From positions 1 to 14,621 of the forward strand of contig JAILHQ010000079.1 in assembly GCA_024695725.1 (NCBI GenBank): a DNA stretch of 14,621 bases, given 5' to 3'. Origin of the DNA: Cyanobacteria bacterium RUI128. Lineage in GTDB: Bacteria > Cyanobacteriota > Vampirovibrionia > Gastranaerophilales > Gastranaerophilaceae. Position 1 is the first letter of the stretch. Every line of letters starts with the position of its first letter. The notes beneath the pieces were generated by a model. That model was given only the letters and a program-made list of their open reading frames with translations, made no database searches and was not told where the DNA came from. Shown here piece after piece: positions 6,513 through 14,514 of this stretch. The translations under genes were made by a program, and so were the position numbers.

Positions 6513-9500
6513 ATGGGCTTTGAAGTTGGAAAACAAATTACAAGTGTAGAAATTCAAAAGGCAGATTTTAAACAAGCCGACGGAATTAAGAAGTTAAAAG
6601 ACAACGAGTTTGAAGCAATTTGGAACCGTTTTGACACTAACAATGACGGTAAATTAGACCAAAGTGAACAAGTTGGTTTAATGGCATTTATCCAAAATAT
6701 GGCTGGAGAAGACGGCAAAATAACAAGAAAAGAAGTAAAAAATACCAGAAACACGGCAGAAAATAAAGGTGCAGAGCAAACAAATGAATCAAGTGTTCTG
6801 CAACAATTCGGTGACGGTGTCGAAATATCTTACAAAGACATGAAGCGTCTTGCTAAAGGATTCCAAGAATTTGTTCAAAACCAACCAAAAGGCATGAGTG
6901 ATGTTACAAAAACTGGCGACAACACATTTGAAATTGTAAAAGCAAACGACAAAACAGTCTACACAATGGACGGTCAAGGTCGTATTGCAAAGAGAGAAAA
7001 CGAAAAAGCAGGAACGACAACATATACATACAACAACAATAATGATGTCCATACAGCAGAAACCACAAAAAATGCGGGAAAAGCTGAACAAGCTGTAACA
7101 ACAAATACCTATATCTATCCAAAAGATAAAAAGGATACACCTCCTACAGAACTACAACAAAAAATTGTAGAAGGCAACGATCCGGCAAAACAAAGAACCA
7201 TTGAACAATATTTCAATATTCTTGAAAAAGATGGTCAGCTTAAATACGACAAAACAAAAGCAAGAGTAACAACCGGAACAGGAGAATCACAAAAAGTTGT
7301 CGAAAGTACATTCAAAGACGGACGAAAAACCCAACAAACTACAACGGACAAAAACGGAACCGAAATTATAAACTATCAACAAGTAACACAAAACGGTGAA
7401 AAGAAAGATATTCCGTTAACTAGAACTTATACAAGCAAGGAAAATCCACCTACAGTAACAGACGAAAAGTATCAACAAGGTCAGGCAGCAGGAAATATTG
7501 CAAGCAGAACAATAACAAAGGGCGGCAAGAAAGTTCGCACGACTACATACAACCCGGGAGGAGCAACTGTTACCGAGTTTGATGAAGCAGAAAATCCAAA
7601 AGAGAAAAAAGTAACAAAATATGCTAAATTTGACAGCAAAACCGGTAAAATTGAACCGCAAAACGACTCTAACAAAGTTGAAGAAGTAATTACACAAGGT
7701 GATAAAAGAATTACCAATAAATATAAAAACGGAAAAATATCTAACATCACCACTCAATTTACAGATTCAAAGAGTCCAATAAAATCAGTTGAACAAGATA
7801 TTGCGGGAAAAACAATCCGATACACAACTAAAGACGGAAAAACCATAACCGTTAAGACAAATGACAACGGAGATCCGACAACATTCCCTAGATTCAAAGG
7901 TACAAGAATGGAAACTGCAGAAGAAATTGCTGACAGATTAGGTCTGCAAGGGGAAGCAAAAAAAGCATTTATTACTGCAAATCGAGGCAAGATTAAGCCG
8001 GGTGTAGCAGTATCTGTTCCAAAAAACCACGCAATAAATGCAAACTTTAAAGCTGAAAACGTAGAAACAGACGGCGCTGCAGAAGCTGAAAAGCTTAAGA
8101 AATATCAGGCAATACAACGCCAAATGGCAGAAATCGCACGCTTGGAAGCAATAGCAAGAGAACAAAGATGCGGAGCAAACTACGCAAAAAGTGCCGATAA
8201 TGCAATTGCAAATTGGGATAAAAAAGGCTCAACCAGAGCAACCTACGCAACAGACGAGTACAGAGTATTCTGTGATCAGCAATACAACAGAGGCGGCAGC
8301 CACAAAGCAGCAGAAGGAAAAGATTTCCAACAACACTACATATACAGTACTTACTATAACCGAATGGTAAAAGTAGAAGACTTAGCAGGAAATATTCCAA
8401 AAGGAGAACATGTTACATGGATGTCTGCAACAGGTACTGCAAAATTGACAAATGGTAAAACTATCCAGCTTGCACTCGATGATAACAAAATTCACGGCAA
8501 AAAGACGATTGGCGGTTTTTCGGCAGATTCGCCTCAGGCAAAAGCATATATTGAACAATTAAAAGCCCGATTAGCACAAGAACAAAAAGATTTCGATAAA
8601 ATGGTAAATCAGGATAAAATCGGAAGTTCTTATGTATCAACAGAACAATTTGAAACACAAGTTTCCTCTCAGGGCAAAACACTCGCAGGCGTAGCAGAAG
8701 AAGAAGCGGCAAGACAGGCTGAAACTGCAAGAACGACCAGTCAAAACTATATAACCGGTGCTGCAGATGATATATGGACTCCTGCTGATGGCTGGAGCGG
8801 AGGAGATGATGCAGTAAGAGATATGTCTTACACAATTCGCTCACGAATAACGACTGACAATGTTGTTGAAATATACGAAACATATCAAAAAAGACATACC
8901 GCAGACACATCAATGATTGATACAATGACATCAGAAAGTATAGGGATTTCAGATGTTGGCAGCAGAGGTGGTCGTGAGCACGCATACAAAGCAACAGAAC
9001 ACATTATAAATAAATTACAAGACCGTGCATTAAAAGCCGGCGTTGAAAAAAGTACAATAGACAGAATCCGTTCAAGCTTCGATCATGTAAACTGGTTCTA
9101 CTACTTCACGGTTAATGATATGGATGACGATAAACTGACTGAAGTTGCACAACCTGTAATATCTCAATTGATTACGGAAATCAAATCAAGAGAAAGTCTT
9201 AAGACTGAGGATACATCAAATAGCGATCAAGAAGCATTCACCCCTCCACCTGTGACTGTAACAGATGAAACAGCAGGTAGTGATGCTACAACTGCAACCA
9301 CCGCACAAACAACAACTACAACAGGGGCACAAACCACAACCGGGGCAGGAACTACGACACAAACAGCAACCAATACCCAAACTACAGTTGCAACAAATTT
9401 GACAAATGTTCCAATCTTGAGAAACCAAGAAAATGAACTACCGGACTATTCAAGGACTCATAAAGGACTTTTAGATAACTTTGAATCAATACCTGAAACA

Positions 9501-9698
9501 GCAAAAGCAGAAATAGAAAGAGTAATGGATCAACACCATCTTACAATGGTAGATATGCCTGCGAATGTTGAAACACCTGTTATGAAGGATAAAGACGGAA
9601 ATTATTACAGACTGGATATGGCACAGAGAAAACTTATACTTGACGGGCAACCTCAACCGGGAACAAATCCTGTTGACTATTATACTGTCCAAATTTAA
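6513..9698 (+). CDS. Large EF-hand, beta-repeat and LysM-like protein, lineage-specific
   Basis: The product is 1061 residues from the ATG with a Shine-Dalgarno site. I recognise parts but no named protein. A canonical EF-hand loop DTNNDGKLDQSE is at 41-52, followed by a half-degenerate one ending EDGKITRKE. About 137-455 is a Thr/Lys-rich, strand-turn region with many DG, GK and NG turns (for example YTMDGQGRI, TTTYNPGGATVTEF), resembling YD/RHS-type beta repeats without a clean period. About 467-503 looks like a divergent LysM domain (TAEEIADRLGL then ANRGKIKPGVAVSVP). A charged helix, probably coiled coil, is at 522-550. Helical and mixed sequence follows, then a Thr/Ala/Gln-rich linker at about 917-961 and a compact C-terminal tail. 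There is no signal peptide or membrane helix, so export, if it occurs, would need a non-Sec route. A calcium-binding, wall-associated structural role is an inference. Confidence 0.85.
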   Translation: MGFEVGKQITSVEIQKADFKQADGIKKLKDNEFEAIWNRFDTNNDGKLDQSEQVGLMAFIQNMAGEDGKITRKEVKNTRNTAENKGAEQTNESSVLQQFGDGVEISYKDMKRLAKGFQEFVQNQPKGMSDVTKTGDNTFEIVKANDKTVYTMDGQGRIAKRENEKAGTTTYTYNNNNDVHTAETTKNAGKAEQAVTTNTYIYPKDKKDTPPTELQQKIVEGNDPAKQRTIEQYFNILEKDGQLKYDKTKARVTTGTGESQKVVESTFKDGRKTQQTTTDKNGTEIINYQQVTQNGEKKDIPLTRTYTSKENPPTVTDEKYQQGQAAGNIASRTITKGGKKVRTTTYNPGGATVTEFDEAENPKEKKVTKYAKFDSKTGKIEPQNDSNKVEEVITQGDKRITNKYKNGKISNITTQFTDSKSPIKSVEQDIAGKTIRYTTKDGKTITVKTNDNGDPTTFPRFKGTRMETAEEIADRLGLQGEAKKAFITANRGKIKPGVAVSVPKNHAINANFKAENVETDGAAEAEKLKKYQAIQRQMAEIARLEAIAREQRCGANYAKSADNAIANWDKKGSTRATYATDEYRVFCDQQYNRGGSHKAAEGKDFQQHYIYSTYYNRMVKVEDLAGNIPKGEHVTWMSATGTAKLTNGKTIQLALDDNKIHGKKTIGGFSADSPQAKAYIEQLKARLAQEQKDFDKMVNQDKIGSSYVSTEQFETQVSSQGKTLAGVAEEEAARQAETARTTSQNYITGAADDIWTPADGWSGGDDAVRDMSYTIRSRITTDNVVEIYETYQKRHTADTSMIDTMTSESIGISDVGSRGGREHAYKATEHIINKLQDRALKAGVEKSTIDRIRSSFDHVNWFYYFTVNDMDDDKLTEVAQPVISQLITEIKSRESLKTEDTSNSDQEAFTPPPVTVTDETAGSDATTATTAQTTTTTGAQTTTGAGTTTQTATNTQTTVATNLTNVPILRNQENELPDYSRTHKGLLDNFESIPETAKAEIERVMDQHHLTMVDMPANVETPVMKDKDGNYYRLDMAQRKLILDGQPQPGTNPVDYYTVQI

Positions 9699-9730
9699 AC
9701 AAAATAACAATAAGTTATATCATATATATA

Positions 9731-9761
9731 AAAAGAGGTACGAAGTTCGTACCTCTTTTTT
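9731..9761. terminator. Strong bidirectional rho-independent terminator
   Basis: The sequence holds a perfect inverted repeat GAGGTACGAA-G-TTCGTACCTC, flanked by A-run on the left and T-run on the right (AAAAAGAGG...CCTCTTTTTT). It therefore works as a terminator in both directions. It serves the 1061-residue protein gene ending at 9698 and the opposing 530-residue protein gene ending at 9912. Confidence 0.9.
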
Positions 9762-9772
9762 GAATAAATAAA

Positions 9773-9802
9773 ACCCTGCACGCAAATTAAGCGTAACAGG
9801 GT
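9773..9802 (-). terminator. Rho-independent terminator for the minus-strand gene
   Basis: Read on the minus strand, ACCCTG and CAGGGT pair around an inner CGC/GCG stem (CGC at 9781-9783, GCG at 9791-9793). The hairpin is followed by TTTTATTTATT. On the plus strand the hairpin is followed by AAAAGG, so it acts only leftward. With the hairpin at 9731-9761 it forms a tandem pair for the gene ending at 9912. Confidence 0.75.
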
Positions 9803-9858
9803 AAAAGGTGTGTACGTGTATCAATAAATGGATTTCTTTTCTTTAAAAATTTTGTTAA

Positions 9859-9892
9859 TCTGACAAACTTCAAGTCAGACAGGATATACCTG
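9859..9892 (-). repeat. Two small adjacent inverted repeats after the 530-residue protein gene
   Basis: TCTGAC (9859-9864) and GTCAGA (9874-9879) form a 6-bp stem with a 9-base loop. It abuts CAGG-ATATA-CCTG (9880-9892). These lie just past the stop of the minus-strand gene and could stabilise the mRNA 3' end or add weak termination. No strong T-run follows directly. Confidence 0.35.
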
Positions 9893-9911
9893 ATTAGATA
9901 TTTACCCCGCT

Positions 9912-11504
9912 CTAACTGCCTGCAAATGTCTTGAAGGTCATTTCTATGTTCTTTGAGATAACTTTCTTAACTGCTTCCATTTCGGTTGTAAGAGCGTTTT
10001 GTTCAGTATCTAACTGTTTCAGTCTCAATTCCAAAGTTCTGTCTTCTTTTTGAATAATTTCGGTTTTTGCGTTAATATCAGCAATTTTCTTTTCATACTT
10101 ACGAACATCACTGTAGTATTTGTTCATAGCATCCTGATAAGCCGCTTCATCGGTTACAGATTCAACGTTCAAATCGTAAACAACATTTGAATCTTCAAGC
10201 TTCATTGTTGCAAATCTACCTGAACCGTCAGTTTCCAATAACGCATAACTAGTATCTTCTACTTTCTTGTTAATATAAGTTGCATCGTAGAATTTCAGTT
10301 TGTTTTGGTTTTCAATTGGTTTACCATATTCATCATAAGTTGTTAAACTTTGTACCAAATCTTTATATGTTGTATAACGGGTATGCCCTTGATATTCAAA
10401 TGAGTAAATACCCGAACCATAGTATTCGTATGAGCCATCAGGCATTCTCTGAATATAATCCGCAATAGGTTCATTCTTACAATCAGCAACAATTTGAAGC
10501 AATGCTGTTTCATCGGTAAGCGACAGATTTTCATACAATTCTGTTAACTTACAGTTACCTACATAAGCAGGAGTATAAACCGTAGAGTAGTCAATAAGCC
10601 CGCCTTCGCCTTTTTCGTATGCTTCTTCTTTTGTTGCAGATTGAAATACATAACTTGTTTCATCATCAACGGTAGTTGTAGTATATGAAGCATATCCCGT
10701 TGCAAATGCACCGACTTCAACTGCCTGCGCAATATCATCTTTAGATACCCCTGGCAAACCTTCATTATCAAGTGCCGCAGCAACTTTTTGGAAGTCTTCA
10801 TCTGTCCATTTTGAAGTAGATGTCAAATCTAAACCGAGGTCGTTGCTCAACTTCTTCAAATCGACATAACCTTCCTTCAAACCATGGGTTGAAAGTGCAT
10901 TTTCTAAATCTGTTTTTGTTGAAATATGCCATACATTATCTTTGTCTTTATAACCGAACAAATCATCATAATTGATTTTTCCGTTAGGGAATTCTATCAG
11001 ACCTTCAGATTCCATATCTTTTAAGGCATTTTCCAAATCTTTTGTTTTCTTATAACTTGATAACGGTTTGTACGTGACTTCGTCATTCAAAGTATAAGAA
11101 CCATCTTTATTCTTTCTCAGAGTATCAACATCATTATCAAACTTAGTAGCCTGATTTTTGAAGGTAACTTCCGGATTCTGCATTTTACGCATTGAACCGG
11201 TGTAAATGTCGTCAAAGTAGTATGTATTAACAACATAGTTATAATCTCTGTTTGCAGTAGACAACTGATGCCAATCTTCAAGTACTGTATCATTGTAACC
11301 GTCGCTGTATGAGTACTGAGTCTTAGTATAATTTGTACTGTCAGGACAGGTTGGAACTTTTGTGTTCAAAAGCTGGTTAAAGTAGTTCGCTGATTGGTTT
11401 GCTAATGCAACACGAGCCTGGTTAATCTGTTGACCCTCGTATTCGCAGTTAGTCTTACGTGCTGTTAGTGCTAAGTATCTTGCCTGTGATGCTGCCATTC
11501 CCAT
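9912..11504 (-). CDS. MGMAASQAR-type protein with flagellin-like helical ends, unknown function
   Basis: The product is 530 residues, starting at an ATG with AGGAG (11515-11519) ten bases upstream. It opens with MGMAASQARYLALTARK and a helical stretch through residue ~48, a start I associate with multi-copy proteins of gut Melainabacteria. The middle is variable and soluble. It includes three similar helix-loop-helix stretches, two of which begin with DLENAL (156-183, 199-221, 236-262), and Tyr-rich beta segments (about 270-450). The C-terminal 452-526 is a strongly charged, predicted coiled coil ending KNIEMTFKTFAGS. Conserved helical termini around a variable centre recall exported filament subunits such as flagellin or hook-associated proteins, but no sequence motif of those families is seen. 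There is no signal peptide or membrane helix. Four cysteines are present (20, 53, 318, 342). The gene is monocistronic, with its own predicted promoter and tandem terminators. Confidence 0.85.
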   Translation of the reverse strand: MGMAASQARYLALTARKTNCEYEGQQINQARVALANQSANYFNQLLNTKVPTCPDSTNYTKTQYSYSDGYNDTVLEDWHQLSTANRDYNYVVNTYYFDDIYTGSMRKMQNPEVTFKNQATKFDNDVDTLRKNKDGSYTLNDEVTYKPLSSYKKTKDLENALKDMESEGLIEFPNGKINYDDLFGYKDKDNVWHISTKTDLENALSTHGLKEGYVDLKKLSNDLGLDLTSTSKWTDEDFQKVAAALDNEGLPGVSKDDIAQAVEVGAFATGYASYTTTTVDDETSYVFQSATKEEAYEKGEGGLIDYSTVYTPAYVGNCKLTELYENLSLTDETALLQIVADCKNEPIADYIQRMPDGSYEYYGSGIYSFEYQGHTRYTTYKDLVQSLTTYDEYGKPIENQNKLKFYDATYINKKVEDTSYALLETDGSGRFATMKLEDSNVVYDLNVESVTDEAAYQDAMNKYYSDVRKYEKKIADINAKTEIIQKEDRTLELRLKQLDTEQNALTTEMEAVKKVISKNIEMTFKTFAGS

Positions 11505-11552
11505 GACAAACTTTCTCCTATTATTGATTACTCGTTTCTTCTACACTCTCTT

Positions 11553-11579
11553 ATTTAATAATTATTTTTTAGAAGTCAA
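11553..11579 (-). promoter_or_regulatory. Possible promoter of the 530-residue protein gene
   Basis: On the minus strand a good -35-like TTGACT (11574-11579) precedes an AT-rich stretch. Its best -10 match is TTAAAT (11553-11558, 15-bp spacer) or TAAATA (11552-11557, 16-bp spacer). The leader would be about 40 bases and would include the AGGAG site. The -10 is imperfect, so support is modest. Confidence 0.35.
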
Positions 11580-11680
11580 ATAATCTATCGGCAAGCTAAG
11601 ATAAATTTTTAGTAAAAGTCGTCCGATTTCGTACGAATGGTGGATAGTAATAAACATATAAAAACCCGTACTAAAACATA

Positions 11681-11702
11681 CTGTTTTAAAAACATAAAAC
11701 AG
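11681..11702. repeat. AT-rich 8-bp inverted repeat between two minus-strand genes
   Basis: CTGTTTTA (11681-11688) and TAAAACAG (11695-11702) are a perfect 8-bp inverted repeat with a 6-base loop, 27 bp past the stop of the TPR/NHL gene. It may be a weak terminator for the malQ operon, but no uninterrupted T-run follows on the minus strand. A regulator-binding palindrome is the alternative. Confidence 0.4.
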
Positions 11703-11728
11703 CAGTTAACACTTGTCTTATCAATACT

Positions 11729-12577
11729 CTACTTGATTTTAAGTCTTAAAACAGAGTTAGTACCCTGACATGCGACAAAAAGCATGTTCCCATCTACATG
11801 AAGTCCGTACGGCTGAACAACATCCTTTGTCAAAACAGAACATGCCCCCGAATGTGACAATCTGAGAACATTATTTGCATGATAGTTAGCAACATAAATA
11901 TTACCCGCATCATCACAGGCAAGCGATATAGGGCCTTTTAAGTTATTGCTTTTATAGAATAATACCCGCTTACCGTCAGGCTGAATTTTAAAAATCGCAT
12001 TATCCGTAAAACTTGAAACATAAAGATTTCCGTATTTATCGGTCGTCACACCGGTCGGACTTGTGATATTAGGATAGCAGCCATTGGTCTGATTAACATT
12101 TGGCTTTGCATTTGCCGCAGCAGTTGCAGGTTTAACATTACACTTGCCCAAAGCATCCTGAGCTTTAGTATAGTACCCGCTTGATTTTGGTATCATATCA
12201 AGATATTTTGCTGCATTTATTTTATCGCCCAACTGAGCACTCAATTTAGCAGCATTATAGATTGCCTCATACTCGTCAGGTTTCCTGGATATAATCTGTT
12301 CAAAAACCGATAATGCCTCGTCTGCCTGTTTCAGGTAGTCAAGAAGCGAGCCCAGATTATAATATGCATCAATATAATCAGGATAAAGTCTTATCGCTGT
12401 TCTGAAAGATGCTATAGCTTCTTCATACTGACCTAACTTGTAACAATCGATCCCATGATTGTACTCCAACTTAGCATCAGTCGGAATAACAGGTACCTGC
12501 TCCTCTGCAAATGATTTCACCAGCGGAAAAACAAGCAACGCACATACGAGTATTATTTTAAATAACTTTTTAATCAC
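11729..12577 (-). CDS. Exported TPR and NHL-repeat protein
   Basis: The 282-residue product starts with GTG, preceded by AAGGG about 9 bases upstream. A Sec signal peptide (MIKKLFK, hydrophobic 8-20) ends at SFA|EE near residue 24. Residues 35-136 hold about three TPR units, the first very regular (YNHGIDCYKLGQYEEAIASF, then AIRLYPDY). An Ala/Asn-rich linker (147-168) leads to three NHL-type beta-propeller repeats (171-212, 213-253, 254-282) with SPTGVTTDKYGNLYVSSF, AGNIYVANYHANNVLRL and LFVACQGTNSVLRLK. TPRs and NHL blades both bind partners, so a periplasmic scaffolding or sensor role is likely, but the ligand is unknown. Three blades are too few for a closed propeller, so oligomerisation or an open sheet must be assumed. 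It lies 23 bases after the malQ stop and is probably co-transcribed with it. Confidence 0.85.
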   Translation of the reverse strand: MIKKLFKIILVCALLVFPLVKSFAEEQVPVIPTDAKLEYNHGIDCYKLGQYEEAIASFRTAIRLYPDYIDAYYNLGSLLDYLKQADEALSVFEQIISRKPDEYEAIYNAAKLSAQLGDKINAAKYLDMIPKSSGYYTKAQDALGKCNVKPATAAANAKPNVNQTNGCYPNITSPTGVTTDKYGNLYVSSFTDNAIFKIQPDGKRVLFYKSNNLKGPISLACDDAGNIYVANYHANNVLRLSHSGACSVLTKDVVQPYGLHVDGNMLFVACQGTNSVLRLKIK

Positions 12578-12600
12578 AGGCTATTACCCTTATTAAAATT

Positions 12601-14448
12601 TTATTCTTCAAGAAGTTTCAGCGTTTTCTGATTTTTCTTGGCAAACTCAGAACCTCTAGCTCTTATTGCCATTGCCAAAATTTCTCTCATATTAAGTTTT
12701 TCCATATCCTGATAGTTATTTGGCAATCTCAAAGACCAGTTTGCATCACCTGATGTACCCGGTTTGTTATAAACATCATCAATCTTAAACATATCAGTAA
12801 AGAAAATTTGGATATTCTTTGCTTTTGATGCAAACATTTCAGCAAGTTTCACCTTCTTCAAATATTCTGCATCATGTGTAAGATTCCAAATGATTTCATC
12901 CTTATTATCAGCTTCTGCAAACATATCCTCAACAAGATTTTTAACATGCAGATAACCTTCTTCTGTTTCAACCATATCTTTTGCCCAGAAAGCAATAGGT
13001 TCATTATCATGAGTACCAACCATTGCCCAAACATTTTCTTCAATGTTTCTGCAACGATAAGGGTGATCTTCTTTTTCAGGTTTAACAAATTGAGTCAATC
13101 TCATACCCTGAAGCTTATATTCTTTCATAACAGCATCAACAGGGTTTGTTAAAGTACCCAAATCTTCACATACGATAGAATCCTTATTAAGTCCGCATTC
13201 TTTAGCGGCGGCAATGACAATTTTTTCAATAAGTCTGCCGTATTGCTTAATCTGTTCTTTGTTCAATGTTTTAACATATTTTTCCTTATCAGGTTCAAGT
13301 GTATTATCTATATCATCAGGCCCTGCTATTGAATATCTTGACAACTCAGGGTGAAGCGGTGATGAATAAAGTCTGCCTGCACCTTGTTCCGGTAACGGCT
13401 TCTTACCTGATTTGTATACCCACGGATCTATAAGCCCTACAATGTGGTCAATTCTTACACCACCAGGGTTATCTTTGAACATCTTTTTATAAAGATTCTT
13501 CATTAAGATACCGCCCTCGCCGAGAGAACCGTCATAGTTATACATTTTTTCAGGATCCATAACAGGGAATCCCCATGCCTGTCCATCTTTAGAGAAGTAG
13601 TCAGGCGGACAACCGAGACACCACCCAGGAAGGAATAATGACTGATAAGCCCACGCATCTCTGTCAGAGAACGCAACCTGACGGTCTGCAATCATTTTAA
13701 TTTTATGCTTTTTAGCCAACTTCTTTGTTTCTTCAAGTTGTCTGTCGAGCACAAACTGGCAGAACTTATAGAAATCGATATCGTCAGCATATTTTTCTTT
13801 AATTTCTGCTATTCTCTTTTCAGCGTTAGCCTTTTCTTCATCATTCTTCGGATTCAGCAGATTCTTATCTAAATCTGACTTCCAGATAGGCCAGTAGTCA
13901 TTTCCGTTATCAATTGACAATGCTTCATAAAGTGAGTCGTTATCGAGCCAGAAAGCATTTTCTTTTTTGAATTTATCAAACTCTTTTTGAAGTTTCTTTT
14001 GGTTTTTAAAATTATTCCAAGCCTCTTTAAGCGCTTCTGTTTGAGCCTTAAAAATGTATGAGTACGCAGTTTTACCCTTATTTTGCTGAGGGTTATTGTC
14101 TACAATTTTTTTAAAGGTTTCTTCAGACAAAATATTAAACCAGTCTTTTGTCGTAAGTTGCTTTAAATCGATAAAAAGAGGGTTCCCTGAAAAAATTGTA
14201 CCTGTATAAGGTGATGAATCAGAAGATTTTGTCTTACCTGCAGGTCCAAGTTGAATAGCATCAAACAACCCTTCAAAAAATTCTATAACTTCGTGTCCTG
14301 CTGATGAATTCATTGAGCCAAAGCCGGTATCTTCACCGTCTTTAGAAGGAAAACTTCCGCCGTGCATAATAAATACAAAATTTTCTTTACCTAAAACTTT
14401 TAAAGCCTCTCTTACCGCTTTTTTACATTTCTTACGATCGCAACCCAT
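12601..14448 (-). CDS. malQ: 4-alpha-glucanotransferase (GH77, amylomaltase type)
   Basis: This enzyme transfers alpha-1,4-glucan segments between maltooligosaccharides in cytoplasmic glycogen/maltodextrin metabolism. The start is the ATG at 14448, with AGGAG (14455-14459) six bases upstream. An in-frame TTG at 14529 lies upstream of the predicted promoter and is rejected. The protein has 615 residues, longer than the roughly 500 of typical bacterial MalQ. GH77 landmarks are SSPYTGTIFSGNPLFID (about 78-94), CPPDYFSKDGQAWGFPVMDP (about 280-299), RIDHIVGLIDPW with nucleophile Asp334, VCEDLG with acid/base Glu428, and GTHDNEPIAFWA with Asp481. The extra length is mostly a Lys-rich helical segment (about 115-245) and a Cys-containing N-terminus (MGCDRKKCKK). 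All three catalytic acids are intact. The exported TPR/NHL gene follows 23 bases downstream. Confidence 0.96.
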   Translation of the reverse strand: MGCDRKKCKKAVREALKVLGKENFVFIMHGGSFPSKDGEDTGFGSMNSSAGHEVIEFFEGLFDAIQLGPAGKTKSSDSSPYTGTIFSGNPLFIDLKQLTTKDWFNILSEETFKKIVDNNPQQNKGKTAYSYIFKAQTEALKEAWNNFKNQKKLQKEFDKFKKENAFWLDNDSLYEALSIDNGNDYWPIWKSDLDKNLLNPKNDEEKANAEKRIAEIKEKYADDIDFYKFCQFVLDRQLEETKKLAKKHKIKMIADRQVAFSDRDAWAYQSLFLPGWCLGCPPDYFSKDGQAWGFPVMDPEKMYNYDGSLGEGGILMKNLYKKMFKDNPGGVRIDHIVGLIDPWVYKSGKKPLPEQGAGRLYSSPLHPELSRYSIAGPDDIDNTLEPDKEKYVKTLNKEQIKQYGRLIEKIVIAAAKECGLNKDSIVCEDLGTLTNPVDAVMKEYKLQGMRLTQFVKPEKEDHPYRCRNIEENVWAMVGTHDNEPIAFWAKDMVETEEGYLHVKNLVEDMFAEADNKDEIIWNLTHDAEYLKKVKLAEMFASKAKNIQIFFTDMFKIDDVYNKPGTSGDANWSLRLPNNYQDMEKLNMREILAMAIRARGSEFAKKNQKTLKLLEE

Positions 14449-14476
14449 ACATAACTCCTTATAATAAACTAACATC

Positions 14477-14512
14477 GCTAAACTAAATTTAGCATTGACA
14501 TGCCGATTTAGC
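14477..14512. repeat. Three TTTAGC/GCTAAA elements in the malQ promoter region
   Basis: GCTAAA (14477-14482) and TTTAGC (14488-14493) form an inverted pair with a 5-base spacer, and a third TTTAGC lies at 14507-14512. The last two coincide with the predicted -10 and -35 of malQ. A regulator bound there would block RNA polymerase, but promoter base composition could also explain the repetition. Confidence 0.4.
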
Positions 14513-14514
14513 AA
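14486..14514 (-). promoter_or_regulatory. Predicted malQ promoter with extended -10
   Basis: On the minus strand, TTGCTA (14509-14514) and TAAATT (14486-14491) are 17 bp apart, with TGC directly before the -10 giving an extended -10 element. The expected start near 14479 leaves a leader of about 30 bases that includes the AGGAG site. A plus-strand TTGACA (14495-14500) overlaps this region and may belong to a divergent gene beyond the window edge. Confidence 0.45.

Noticed and set aside
6921..7880. RHS/YD-repeat toxin reading of the large protein's beta-rich region
   Set aside because: No regular YD spacing, no RHS core motif, no C-terminal toxin domain and no adjacent immunity gene were seen.
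9261..9395. Thr-rich codon repeats that might be a microsatellite or short tandem array
   Set aside because: The repetition is at the amino-acid level with mixed codons (aca, act, acc) and no fixed DNA period; it is best read as a protein linker.
6554..9710. Several minus-strand open frames under the large protein, some Cys- or Leu-rich
   Set aside because: They are shadows of a Thr/Lys/Gln-rich coding sequence whose complement lacks stops; they have no ribosome-binding sites or recognisable domains.
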